Shown: positions 57,848 through 64,000 of the stretch, piece by piece | Layout: every line of letters starts with the position of its first letter | Position numbering within the stretch: position 1 is the stretch's first letter | DNA from: JAFDBW01 sp963825575 | GTDB lineage: Bacteria > Desulfobacterota > Desulfuromonadia > Desulfuromonadales > BM103 | Assembly (NCBI GenBank): GCA_963825575.1 | Contig: CAWGUB010000017.1 | Coordinates: 124,001 to 188,000, forward strand | Direction: 5' to 3' | DNA length: 64,000 nucleotides | The notes under the pieces: model-generated | Told to the model about the DNA's origin: nothing | What the model saw: the letters and a program-made list of their open reading frames with translations, nothing else | Database searches by the model: none | Made by a program: the position numbers and the translations under genes

Positions 57848-57874
57848 GTGCTACGATTTTAAGAATCGTAGCAC
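57848..57874. promoter_or_regulatory. NikR-like operator, GTGCTAC-N13-GTAGCAC
   Basis: Perfect dyad with 11-bp arms (GTGCTACGATT/AATCGTAGCAC) and 5-base loop, immediately upstream of the -35 of cbiMQO. The outer seven bases match the NikR half-site pattern GTGnTAC...GTAnCAC known in deltaproteobacteria. It could instead be a terminator of the sprT-like gene, which ends just beyond, but its T tract (TTTG) is short. Confidence 0.55.
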
Positions 57875-57889
57875 AGGAGCGGGCGACTG

Positions 57890-58426
57890 CTATCGAACCA
57901 GTTTGGCAACAAATCTGAGATGAGTCTTGCAGCTTTTGCACAAGGCTTGGTAGCGGCGAGACATCCTGTTATGCATGGTCCTGGTCAGGCGATGTTCGCG
58001 GCAATTGCACCGATAGAGAAAATTGCGGGGGACAATTCGGGCTGGGGTCGTCTCGTAAGTGTGGCAGCGCACAGGCTGCAGATCGTAACAGTTTTGCATC
58101 ACAGACTGCCATTCCTGACCGTGCGGGCGCGGCCGTTGGCGCTTTTTTCGGGCCTGCCAGTTGACGACCAGGTGACCCACTTCATGAGGGATCGTCTGCT
58201 TCAGGAAGTCATCGAGATTATTCGCTAACAACTCGAGGTTGATCCGCAGAAACGTCTCACCGCTGCGCTCGACCCTTGCCTGCCCCGCACAGCGCCCACG
58301 CAAAGAAAAATCGATCACGGCCTCGGGTAGCCTGATGGCGTATAGTTCGCGCGCGCGACTTTCTGCTGCACGAACTGCTGCTTCGGCAAGCTGCATGATC
58401 TTTTCTGAGTTGTGAGTCGTATGCAT
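57890..58426 (-). CDS. SprT-family zinc metalloprotease-like protein
   Basis: Protein of 178 aa with the SprT domain: HEVGHLVVNW zinc-binding HExxH, third ligand region HGQEWQSVM, and a C-terminal zinc-ribbon-like part with YRCNC and LCKSCKTHLRFV. Named for E. coli SprT; eukaryotic relatives (SPRTN) repair DNA-protein crosslinks, but the bacterial role is not known. ATG at 58426 is chosen; a TTG three codons earlier is an alternative and no clear ribosome binding site supports either. Confidence 0.85.
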   Translation of the reverse strand: MHTTHNSEKIMQLAEAAVRAAESRARELYAIRLPEAVIDFSLRGRCAGQARVERSGETFLRINLELLANNLDDFLKQTIPHEVGHLVVNWQARKKRQRPRPHGQEWQSVMQNCYDLQPVRCHTYETTPARIVPRNFLYRCNCREHRLTRTMHNRMSRRYQALCKSCKTHLRFVAKLVR

Positions 58427-58501
58427 GTCGGCCAACGGGGTCGTGTCACTTCAGGAAGCGTGCATGATAACCGGGAGAACCCTGGATGGCAACCGTTTCA
58501 G

Positions 58502-59737
58502 TCAGGCAGGACCATCCTGTAGAGTTTTGATCAGTTCCCGGGCAGGCTGGTAGCCGGAGTGGACATTGAGGGCCTTTTCGCAGTCGATCCGGGCCTGGGC
58601 GTATTGCTGCATGTCGTTATAGGTCTGGGCACGGCCAAAGAAACCATCGGGACGGCCAGGGTTGATCTTGATTGCCCGGTCAAAATCCTTCAGTGCCCGA
58701 TCGTACTTTTTCAGGACCCGGTAGCAGAGCCCGCGATTGGCGTAGCCCCGGTCACTGTCCTGATCATACTTGATCGCGTTGGCAAAATCTTTCAAAGCCC
58801 GCTGATAACTGCCCATGGCAAAGTAGGCCATCCCCCGGTGGTTATAAACCAGACCGCGGATTTTACGGTCCAGTTGCATGCCGAGCAACTGACCGTAAAG
58901 GGCAATTGCAGTTTCCAGGTCGTGGTTGCTGTGGGCTTCAAGAGCGCGCAGCATGGTTTTTTCCAGGTGACTGGCCATGGTCGAAGGGATCGGCCCCATT
59001 CGGGATGGGGGCTCGGTCGCTGTTGGGTGGGAGATGGCAATATCGTTATCTTCATTGACATCGTGTGCAGCAATGGCCCGTCGCTTGCGGTCGTGCTTGC
59101 GGATCTCCTTCTGATAATCGCGAATCTCCTGGAAAATCAGGTCCGAAAGCGTCAGCGTAGCGTTGAGAGATGCCAGCTTGCGGCGGATCGACTGGTTGGG
59201 CAGGGAGATGTCTGATTTGTAGACCAGCTCATGCTCCACTTCGGCCCAGGCATCCTGCAGGATGGTACGCAGTTGAATTTCACAGACTCTTTTCACGCCA
59301 GGCAGCAGCCGTCCTCGCTGCTGTGTTGCGAGGCGGACCGCATGGTGGACAGAATCATAGCCGAACTCACGGAACGAGTGCTGGCTCGCCTTGCTCTCGG
59401 TTTCAAGCAGCTCGAAATGGGTCGCAAGCAGGCTGGAGACGGTTTCGACGTCCTCAAGGAAAGGACAGACAATACGCAGCCCGAAAAAATCGTTGATCGT
59501 CACGATACGACTGCTGCCGTTAGCGGTATTCTGTTTGCGCAGCTTGACGAAGTACGCCTCGAAGCTTTTGATCCGAAACTTGATTGCCGGCGTCAGCCCC
59601 TGCTGTTCAAGAACCAGACGGATCTCCTGAGCAAGCTGCTGCAATGCAGCCTTGTGCGCAGGCAGCTGTTTCTCATAGAGGGCCTTTGCCTTGCTTCGCT
59701 CTGGCAATCGGAGATGGCCGGTTGAGGCATTTTTCAT
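58502..59737 (-). CDS. RelA/SpoT synthetase domain fused to TPR repeats
   Basis: Protein of 411 aa. Residues 20-215 form a (p)ppGpp-synthetase-type domain with intact-looking motifs: DFFGLR (83-88), YDSVHHAV (Y127, H131), EIQLRT (153-158) and W164-EVEHE-x2-YK174. No HD hydrolase domain is present, as in small alarmone synthetases. Residues ~265-405 are three to four TPR repeats (NHRGMAYFAMGSYQRALKDF, ANRGLCYRVLKKYDRALKDF, FGRAQTYNDMQQYAQARIDC). It may make alarmones or act as a toxSAS-type effector, with TPRs sensing a partner; no adjacent antitoxin is evident. GGAG lies before the ATG. Confidence 0.85.
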   Translation of the reverse strand: MKNASTGHLRLPERSKAKALYEKQLPAHKAALQQLAQEIRLVLEQQGLTPAIKFRIKSFEAYFVKLRKQNTANGSSRIVTINDFFGLRIVCPFLEDVETVSSLLATHFELLETESKASQHSFREFGYDSVHHAVRLATQQRGRLLPGVKRVCEIQLRTILQDAWAEVEHELVYKSDISLPNQSIRRKLASLNATLTLSDLIFQEIRDYQKEIRKHDRKRRAIAAHDVNEDNDIAISHPTATEPPSRMGPIPSTMASHLEKTMLRALEAHSNHDLETAIALYGQLLGMQLDRKIRGLVYNHRGMAYFAMGSYQRALKDFANAIKYDQDSDRGYANRGLCYRVLKKYDRALKDFDRAIKINPGRPDGFFGRAQTYNDMQQYAQARIDCEKALNVHSGYQPARELIKTLQDGPA

Positions 59738-59922
59738 GCAGAGGAACTCCGGGTTAGCGTTTTACTGGCGTTAGGGTTTATATTCTAACCCGAATCCGGA
59801 GAGTTTGCATCCTGTCCGGACAGAATGAATATGGAGCCGGCAAGTTGACCTTGTCTCAGGCAATGGCATAGTCTTTATCAGGGCGTCAATACCTCCGGTT
59901 ACCCTGAATAGGAAGCGGACGA

Positions 59923-60786
59923 ATGAGTTATGTTTATTTGAATGGTGAGTTTATCAAGGCCGACGAGGCGATGGTGTCTGTGTTTGACCAGGGATTTCTC
60001 TACGGCGACGGCATTTTCGAAAGTTTCCGCTCGATAGGTGATCGCATCTATCAGTTCCCTCAACATTACCAGCGACTCCTGCAGTCCGCAGAAGCTCTCA
60101 GCTACCCGATGACATTCACCCAGCAGGGACTCGAAGCGGTCCTGATGGAACTGCGAACAAGGAACGCCCTCAATGATGCCTACTACCGGATTACCATTAC
60201 CAGGGGCAAGGGGCAGGTCGGTTTTCAGCGCGAAATTGACAATGACCTGACCTGCCTGGTGATCGGCCGCGAATTCCAGGGATTTGATAGTGCTTTGTAC
60301 CAGCAAGGTATCCAGCTGCGGGTGGCGCAGACGCGCCGCAACGCTCCGGAGGCGATCAATCCGAAAATTAAATCGATCAGCAACCTCAACAGCCTGTTGG
60401 GCAAGCTCGAAGCCCGTGCGGCAGGGGCCTTCGAGGTGATTATGCTGAATAACAAGGATCACATCTGCGAAGGGGCTTCGTCAAATATCTTCTGGGTCAA
60501 GGATAAGTGGGTCTTCACCCCGGATGCATCCACCGGCCTGCTGGAAGGCGTAACCCGTTCAACGATCATGCGGCTGTGTGAGCAGAAGCTGAACCTGCGG
60601 GTCATCAACGGGGAGTTCAAGCTGCAGGATCTGAAATTCGCCGACGAGGTCTTTATCACCTCCACCTCGCTTGAGGTGATGCCGGTCGTCAAGGTTGACG
60701 ATTTTACGATTAACCAAGGGCTGGTCGGGCCGGTCACCCATCATTTGCGTCAGGAGCTGCACCGGGATATGGGTAAGCCTGTATAG
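59923..60786 (+). CDS. class IV aminotransferase (branched-chain or D-amino acid type)
   Basis: PLP fold-type IV enzyme of 287 aa. FDQGFLYGDGIFESFR starts the fold; PLP lysine K150 lies in PKIKSISNLN, and EGASSNIFWVKD and TGLLEGVTRSTIM are family blocks. Substrate could be branched-chain amino acids (IlvE), D-amino acids or 4-amino-4-deoxychorismate; the IlvE reading is most common. Single gene on the plus strand. Confidence 0.88.
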   Translation: MSYVYLNGEFIKADEAMVSVFDQGFLYGDGIFESFRSIGDRIYQFPQHYQRLLQSAEALSYPMTFTQQGLEAVLMELRTRNALNDAYYRITITRGKGQVGFQREIDNDLTCLVIGREFQGFDSALYQQGIQLRVAQTRRNAPEAINPKIKSISNLNSLLGKLEARAAGAFEVIMLNNKDHICEGASSNIFWVKDKWVFTPDASTGLLEGVTRSTIMRLCEQKLNLRVINGEFKLQDLKFADEVFITSTSLEVMPVVKVDDFTINQGLVGPVTHHLRQELHRDMGKPV

Positions 60787-60867
60787 TGGAATCTGCAACC
60801 GGGGTATGTTTTTTTAACCCCTTGTGCTATAAAAGACCGCGATTTATGCGGGAAAATGAGAATATCC

Positions 60868-60896
60868 TTGCATTGCACTGCTAAGACGTGCTAGCT
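60868..60896 (+). promoter_or_regulatory. candidate cspA promoter
   Basis: -35-like TTGCAT (60868-60873) with a weak -10-like segment around 60891-60896. Low confidence. If real, the hairpin at 60960-60998 would lie in the cspA leader. Confidence 0.25.
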
Positions 60897-60959
60897 TGCT
60901 TCAAGTTAAACGTTTGTGCAGCAGTTTGCCGGGCCCGATTAAAAAGTTAATCAGTCAGG

Positions 60960-60998
60960 AAAAACCACACAGACCGATTTCGGCTATGTGGTTTTTTT
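60960..60998. terminator. bidirectional terminator or cspA leader attenuator
   Basis: AAAAACCACA (60960-60969) pairs with TGTGGTTTTT (60987-60996), with an inner CCGA/TCGG stem. A/T runs flank it on both sides. It probably ends the aminotransferase transcript; see the finding for an alternative. Confidence 0.75.
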
Positions 60999-61063
60999 GT
61001 TTTATGCAGCAGGCAGGATTTGCACACCAAGCAGAGTGTTGAAAAAACACGAGGAGTAGGAAA

Positions 61064-61264
61064 ATGGCAGAAGGTACAGTAAAGTGGTTCAATGACGCAA
61101 AAGGGTTTGGTTTTATCGAACAGGACAATGGTCCGGACGTTTTTGTCCACTTTTCGCAAATTCAGGGAGACGGCTTCAAGTCTCTTGCCGAAGGCGATCG
61201 GGTAAGCTTTGACGTCTCCGATGGCGCCAAAGGCCCGCAGTCTTCGAACGTGCAGAGGGTCTAA
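61064..61264 (+). CDS. cspA: cold-shock protein CspA-type
   Basis: Single-stranded nucleic-acid-binding protein of 66 aa that opens RNA structure. RNP1 KGFGFIEQD and RNP2 DVFVHFSQI are present, and the length is standard. GAGGAG lies seven bases before the ATG, directly after a small GTGTT/AACAC hairpin (61036-61050). Paralogues usually exist elsewhere; cold induction is likely but not shown. Confidence 0.95.
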   Translation: MAEGTVKWFNDAKGFGFIEQDNGPDVFVHFSQIQGDGFKSLAEGDRVSFDVSDGAKGPQSSNVQRV

Positions 61265-61290
61265 CCTCTTTTTTGCACGAAGATAGACAG

Positions 61291-61327
61291 AATAGCCCTG
61301 CGGATATTCCGTGGGGTTATTTTTTTG
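61291..61327 (+). terminator. terminator after cspA
   Basis: AATAGCCCTGCGG and CCGTGGGGTTATT pair with G-T wobble pairs over 13 positions with a 4-6-base loop, followed by a run of Ts. Confidence 0.75.
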
Positions 61328-61383
61328 CACTGCCTGGCTTTGAGATGAATTCTGGGTCAGGTGCGAAACCAAAGGGGAACTTC

Positions 61384-61554
61384 ATGGGTCGTAAGCCAAA
61401 TTATGGTTATGAAAAGCGCCAGAAGGAAATAGCAAAAAAAGCCAAGAAGGAAGAGAAGAGAAAACGCAAATCTGGTGAAGAAGAAACTGCCGTTGAGGGG
61501 GAAGAAGCCTCTCCTGCAGAATCTTCGGACAACGTTTCAACCCCGCCAGATTAA
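61384..61554 (+). CDS. small highly charged hypothetical protein
   Basis: Protein of 56 aa: MGRKPNYGYEKRQKEIAKKAKKE, then a lysine/glutamate-rich helix and an acidic tail. I have seen this general form (MGRKPNYxYEKRQKExxK) in many deltaproteobacteria, annotated only as hypothetical. AAAGGGG precedes the ATG at 61384; the in-frame opening at 61273 overlaps the cspA terminator and is rejected. Nucleic-acid or ribosome association is possible from charge alone. Confidence 0.65.
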   Translation: MGRKPNYGYEKRQKEIAKKAKKEEKRKRKSGEEETAVEGEEASPAESSDNVSTPPD

Positions 61555-61596
61555 CCGGCCATCTCGTCCCAGGCCAAACAATTAGGGAGTCAAGTC

Positions 61597-62001
61597 ATGC
61601 AAAGCACTACGCTTGCCGCCGGCGACCCAATCGAGTCGCGTTGCACAAAATGCCGTAAAATCACCAATCACATTATCGTCGCCATGGCTGAGGACGTACC
61701 GGCCAAGGTCCAGTGCAACACCTGCAGCGGCCAGCACAAATATCGTCCGCCCACGGTTCGAAAAAAACCGGCGCCGCGCCGCGCCGTTGATCCTGCAATC
61801 GCCGAGCAGAAAGAGTGGCTGAAGCTGCAGGCTGACATAGAAGCCAAGGCCGCCACCACCTACACTATGGAAACCGCCTTCAAGGTGGGCTCCGTAATGA
61901 AGCATCCGATGTTCGGCCTCGGGCTCGTACAGGGCAATCTTGGCCCGCAGAAGGTCGCAGTTCTTTTTGAAGAAGGCAAAAAAAAGATGCGCTGCCGCTA
62001 G
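61597..62001 (+). CDS. zinc-ribbon protein of unknown function
   Basis: Protein of 134 aa: N-terminal zinc ribbon (RCTKCRKITNHIIVAMAEDVPAKVQCNTCSGQHKY, CxxC twice near residues 16-43), a basic linker (RKKPAPRRAV), and a C-terminal VGSVMKHPMFGLGLVQG-type segment resembling the UvrD C-terminal/Tudor-like module. The same layout occurs in other deltaproteobacterial hypothetical proteins; nucleic-acid binding is a reasonable guess only. Downstream of the small charged protein on the same strand. Confidence 0.7.
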   Translation: MQSTTLAAGDPIESRCTKCRKITNHIIVAMAEDVPAKVQCNTCSGQHKYRPPTVRKKPAPRRAVDPAIAEQKEWLKLQADIEAKAATTYTMETAFKVGSVMKHPMFGLGLVQGNLGPQKVAVLFEEGKKKMRCR

Positions 62002-62034
62002 CCTCCTGCCTGGTGTGGTCTGATTATGAAATTA

Positions 62035-62073
62035 AACAACGGGAGCCTGTCACAGACAAGCTCCCGTTGTTCT
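62035..62073 (+). terminator. terminator after the zinc-ribbon gene
   Basis: AACAACGGGAGC (62035-62046) and GCTCCCGTTGTT (62060-62071) form a perfect 12-bp stem with a 13-base loop, followed by TTCTTTC. Confidence 0.8.
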
Positions 62074-62216
62074 TTCTCGCTTGTTTCGACAACTGTGCAT
62101 GCTGTATGTTCGGCTAACTTTGTAACCGGTTGGCATGATGGAGTCTTTTGCTCTGTCATTAGGTGCTCTAAAAATCAACGGCACCAGAGAAACGCATTCC
62201 CTAAGGAGTATGACAG

Positions 62217-62828
62217 ATGAACAGGTTATTGTGGTTGCTGTGCTGTCTGGTCCTGGTGCTTTCTGCCTGCGCCACGACCGACGTCGAGAGTGTCTGGAAA
62301 GATGAAACCCGGACAGAAAAGCTCGACAAGGTTTTTGTCCTGGCGGTGCTTAAGGAGCCTGCCTACCGGGATTCAGTCGAGTACGGCATTGTCAATATCC
62401 TGAACGGAGAGGAGCTTCGGGCGATACCGACCCTTGATTCATTTCCAAACATTGACCAGATCGACAAGGACAAGGCCTCCAAAATGAGCAAGGAATACGG
62501 CATTGATGGTGTCCTGATTGCCCGCCTGGTCGATCGCAAGGTGGAAACGGTCTACCATGGTGGCCCATCGTACTACGATGGCTTCTACGGCAACCGTTAC
62601 CGGGGAGGCTGGTACAATTATTACGGCGCCGGCTACAATGCATTCAACGCCCCAGGCTATTTCACAGAAAATTATATCTCGACGGTTGAAACAGTCATAT
62701 ACGACATCGCCACGGACAAGGTCCTCTGGTCGACGATCACCGAAACGCGTGAAAATACGCCACCCAAAGCCATCGCATCCTACCTTGAGACGATCAGCAA
62801 GTCCCTGCAGGAGAGTGGACTGTTCTGA
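62217..62828 (+). CDS. DUF4136-like outer-membrane lipoprotein
   Basis: Protein of 203 aa with a lipoprotein signal (LLCCLVLVLSACATTDVES, lipidated Cys19). The mature part has a ESVWKDETRTEKLDKVFVLAVLKEPAYRDSVEYGIV opening and a tyrosine/glycine-rich middle (YYDGFYGNRYRGGWYNYYG) typical of this loose family. Function unknown. AAGGAG lies ten bases upstream of the ATG. Confidence 0.7.
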   Translation: MNRLLWLLCCLVLVLSACATTDVESVWKDETRTEKLDKVFVLAVLKEPAYRDSVEYGIVNILNGEELRAIPTLDSFPNIDQIDKDKASKMSKEYGIDGVLIARLVDRKVETVYHGGPSYYDGFYGNRYRGGWYNYYGAGYNAFNAPGYFTENYISTVETVIYDIATDKVLWSTITETRENTPPKAIASYLETISKSLQESGLF

Positions 62829-62956
62829 TCTCCGAGGGTTTAGATTCTCCCGGCCCGGCGCGGGATGTGGCGCCACTGAGGGGATGACTATTACTCTAAG
62901 GGATGTACCGGATGATTGATGTGCCCGGGACTTTGCAACCGAATGAATGAGGCTCA

Positions 62957-62992
62957 AAAAGGCCTGCGGCGTTTTCGCTGCAGGCCTTTTTA
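62957..62992 (+). terminator. bidirectional terminator
   Basis: AAAAGGCCTGC and GCAGGCCTTTT with a GC-rich loop (62957-62990) and T/A runs on both sides. Confidence 0.8.
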
Positions 62993-63095
62993 ATTGATGG
63001 GCCACAAAAATTGGCAGATATTGAATTCTTCCAGGCAGGTCTTTAACTTTAATATTTGTTCGAGTACCTTATGTTTAATTTTCCAACGAGCTTGT

Positions 63096-63101
63096 TATAA
63101 T
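63096..63101 (+). promoter_or_regulatory. -10 element for the OvoA-like gene
   Basis: Perfect TATAAT; the -35 is weak (GTTTAA with a 17-base spacer). A transcript from here would start near 63108, after the in-frame ATG at 63100, which favours the GTG at 63133. Confidence 0.5.
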
Positions 63102-63132
63102 GATCAATCACTTGCTAATCAATGGAGATCCT

Positions 63133-64000
63133 GTGCTGCTTCGTAATACCCGTACAACCATCCTGAATCTCGGCACGCCGGACGAAAAGCGCGCTGAAAT
63201 ACGCGATTACTTTCACAAGACCTACAGCATCGACGAGCAACTCTACGAAACGCTTGCCGATGATGCCGCATTTTACCTGCGCGCAGAACCCCTGCGTCAT
63301 CCGTTGATCTTCTATCTTGGCCATACGGCAGTTTTTTACATCAACAAGCTGATCGTCGCCAAGCTTATCGAGGACCGGATCAATCCGCGCTTTGAGTCGA
63401 TGTTCGCTATCGGTGTCGACGAGATGTCCTGGGACGATCTCAACGACGAGAATTACGACTGGCCGACCGTCGCGGAAGTCAAAGCCTATCGTGACCAGGT
63501 GCGACAACGGGTCAACGATGTCATTGAAACGCTGCCGCTGACCTTGCCTGTCGACTGGGATAACCCGTTCTGGGCGATCATGATGGGGATCGAGCATCAG
63601 CGCATTCATCTGGAAACCTCTTCCGTAATTATTCGTCGGATACCGATCGAAAAGGTCCGACAATTACCCCTCTGGGAGATCTGCACTGATACTGGTCCCG
63701 CACCGCAAAATAAGCTTCTGAAAGTCCCCGGCGGTGAAGTTAGAATTGGTAAAAGCAAAGACCATCCGCTCTACGGCTGGGACAATGAATTTGGTCAGCA
63801 CTGTTTCAATGTTGAAGATTTCGCTGCCAGTAAATACCTGGTTTCCAATCGTGAATACCTGGCGTTTGTCGAGGCTGGTGGCTATCAGGATGAAACATAC
63901 TGGACGGAAGAGGGTCAACGCTGGCTGCAATTCAGCAAAGCAAGGCATCCCCTTTTCTGGATCAAGGATAATGCCGGCTATCGTTTTCGCACCATGGCCC
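63133..64000 (+). CDS. ovoA: OvoA-type 5-histidylcysteine sulfoxide synthase, truncated at window end
   Basis: Visible 289 residues of the iron enzyme that joins cysteine and histidine with oxygen to give 5-histidylcysteine sulfoxide, the first step to ovothiol. N-terminal DinB-like domain with YFHKTY, a long helix RHPLIFYLGHTAVFYINKL, and the iron motif HX3HXE at H155, H159, E161 (EHQRIHLETS); then the FGE-sulfatase domain begins (LLKVPGGEVRIGKSKDHPLYGWDNEFG). The C-terminal methyltransferase domain of full OvoA would lie beyond the window. EgtB-like ergothioneine enzymes share these domains but usually lack the methyltransferase. GTG at 63133 has GGAG five bases upstream. Confidence 0.86.
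   Translation, partial: MLLRNTRTTILNLGTPDEKRAEIRDYFHKTYSIDEQLYETLADDAAFYLRAEPLRHPLIFYLGHTAVFYINKLIVAKLIEDRINPRFESMFAIGVDEMSWDDLNDENYDWPTVAEVKAYRDQVRQRVNDVIETLPLTLPVDWDNPFWAIMMGIEHQRIHLETSSVIIRRIPIEKVRQLPLWEICTDTGPAPQNKLLKVPGGEVRIGKSKDHPLYGWDNEFGQHCFNVEDFAASKYLVSNREYLAFVEAGGYQDETYWTEEGQRWLQFSKARHPLFWIKDNAGYRFRTMA

Noticed and set aside
1..64000. tRNA, rRNA, CRISPR or prophage signals
   Set aside because: No tRNA-like TPsiC/anticodon arms in the gaps, no regularly spaced repeats, and no integrase, transposase or phage structural genes.

Overview
The window looks like the chromosome of an anaerobic, metal-cycling deltaproteobacterium of the Desulfuromonadales/Geobacterales type. This is inferred from gene content: a split B12-dependent ribonucleotide reductase, a Thermus-like nine-gene V/A-type ATPase, a CNCCPCCC-type iron-sulfur protein, PilZ and GGDEF proteins, rubrerythrin-like ferritin, small c-type cytochromes, an SO_0444-type Cu/Zn permease and class-typical dispersed GC-rich hairpin repeats. 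I see no rRNA, tRNA, CRISPR array, prophage or intact insertion sequence.

Layout. 0-4.7 kb: a 5'-truncated NDUFA9-like dehydrogenase, a repeat-filled gap, LysE exporter, BamE-like lipoprotein, serine dehydratase, and a stand-alone ribosomal protein S4 behind a promoter that carries a perfect Fur/Zur-like 15-bp palindrome. 4.8-9.8 kb: a TraB/Tiki-like membrane protein, then a deoxynucleotide operon (two-chain class II ribonucleotide reductase plus dCMP deaminase) behind an NrdR-like promoter. 9.9-13.4 kb: an A+T-richer, loosely packed accessory stretch with an O-methyltransferase, a nickel-pincer lactate racemase homologue, a small cytochrome c, a nested palindrome and an apparently frameshifted STAS-like gene. 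13.6-21.4 kb: the V/A-ATPase operon G-I-K-E-C-F-A-B-D on the minus strand. 21.5-24 kb: a GAF-GGDEF protein and a ferredoxin-like protein. 24-32.8 kb: a minus-strand envelope module (DUF1302 outer-membrane protein, DUF1329 periplasmic protein, Ycf48-like propeller, MMPL/RND transporter, acyl-CoA ligase); its first gene is riddled with single-base indels.

33-40 kb: SixA, a small membrane protein with the metal permease, a periplasmic helical protein, a frameshifted OmpA-type lipoprotein, MipA, an amino-acid-binding protein, transaldolase, a PP0621-like protein and FolK. 40-47 kb: a P-type cation ATPase followed by MoxR, DUF58 and a transglutaminase (TgpA) gene split by one base. 47-51.8 kb: PcnB (minus strand), MiaA, a glycosyltransferase, PilZ, ferritin and a small cytochrome c. 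51.8-52.65 kb: a gene-free block of stacked terminators and inverted repeats. 52.6-54.8 kb: succinyl-CoA synthetase. 55.1-57.9 kb: an ECF-type Ni/Co transporter (CbiM, CbiQ, CbiO) with a good promoter and a NikR-like dyad. 57.9-64 kb: SprT, a RelA/SpoT-TPR fusion, a class IV aminotransferase, CspA, small proteins and the start of an OvoA-type 5-histidylcysteine sulfoxide synthase that runs off the window.

The most interesting leads are the nickel circuit (NikR-like site and ECF transporter, plus a LarA enzyme that needs nickel), the metal-responsive control predicted for a cysteine-free S4 paralogue, the DUF1302/DUF1329/Ycf48/RND/acyl-CoA ligase envelope module, and the alarmone-synthetase-TPR fusion. 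Indel-only lesions in four genes could be true decay or sequencing error and need read-level checking.
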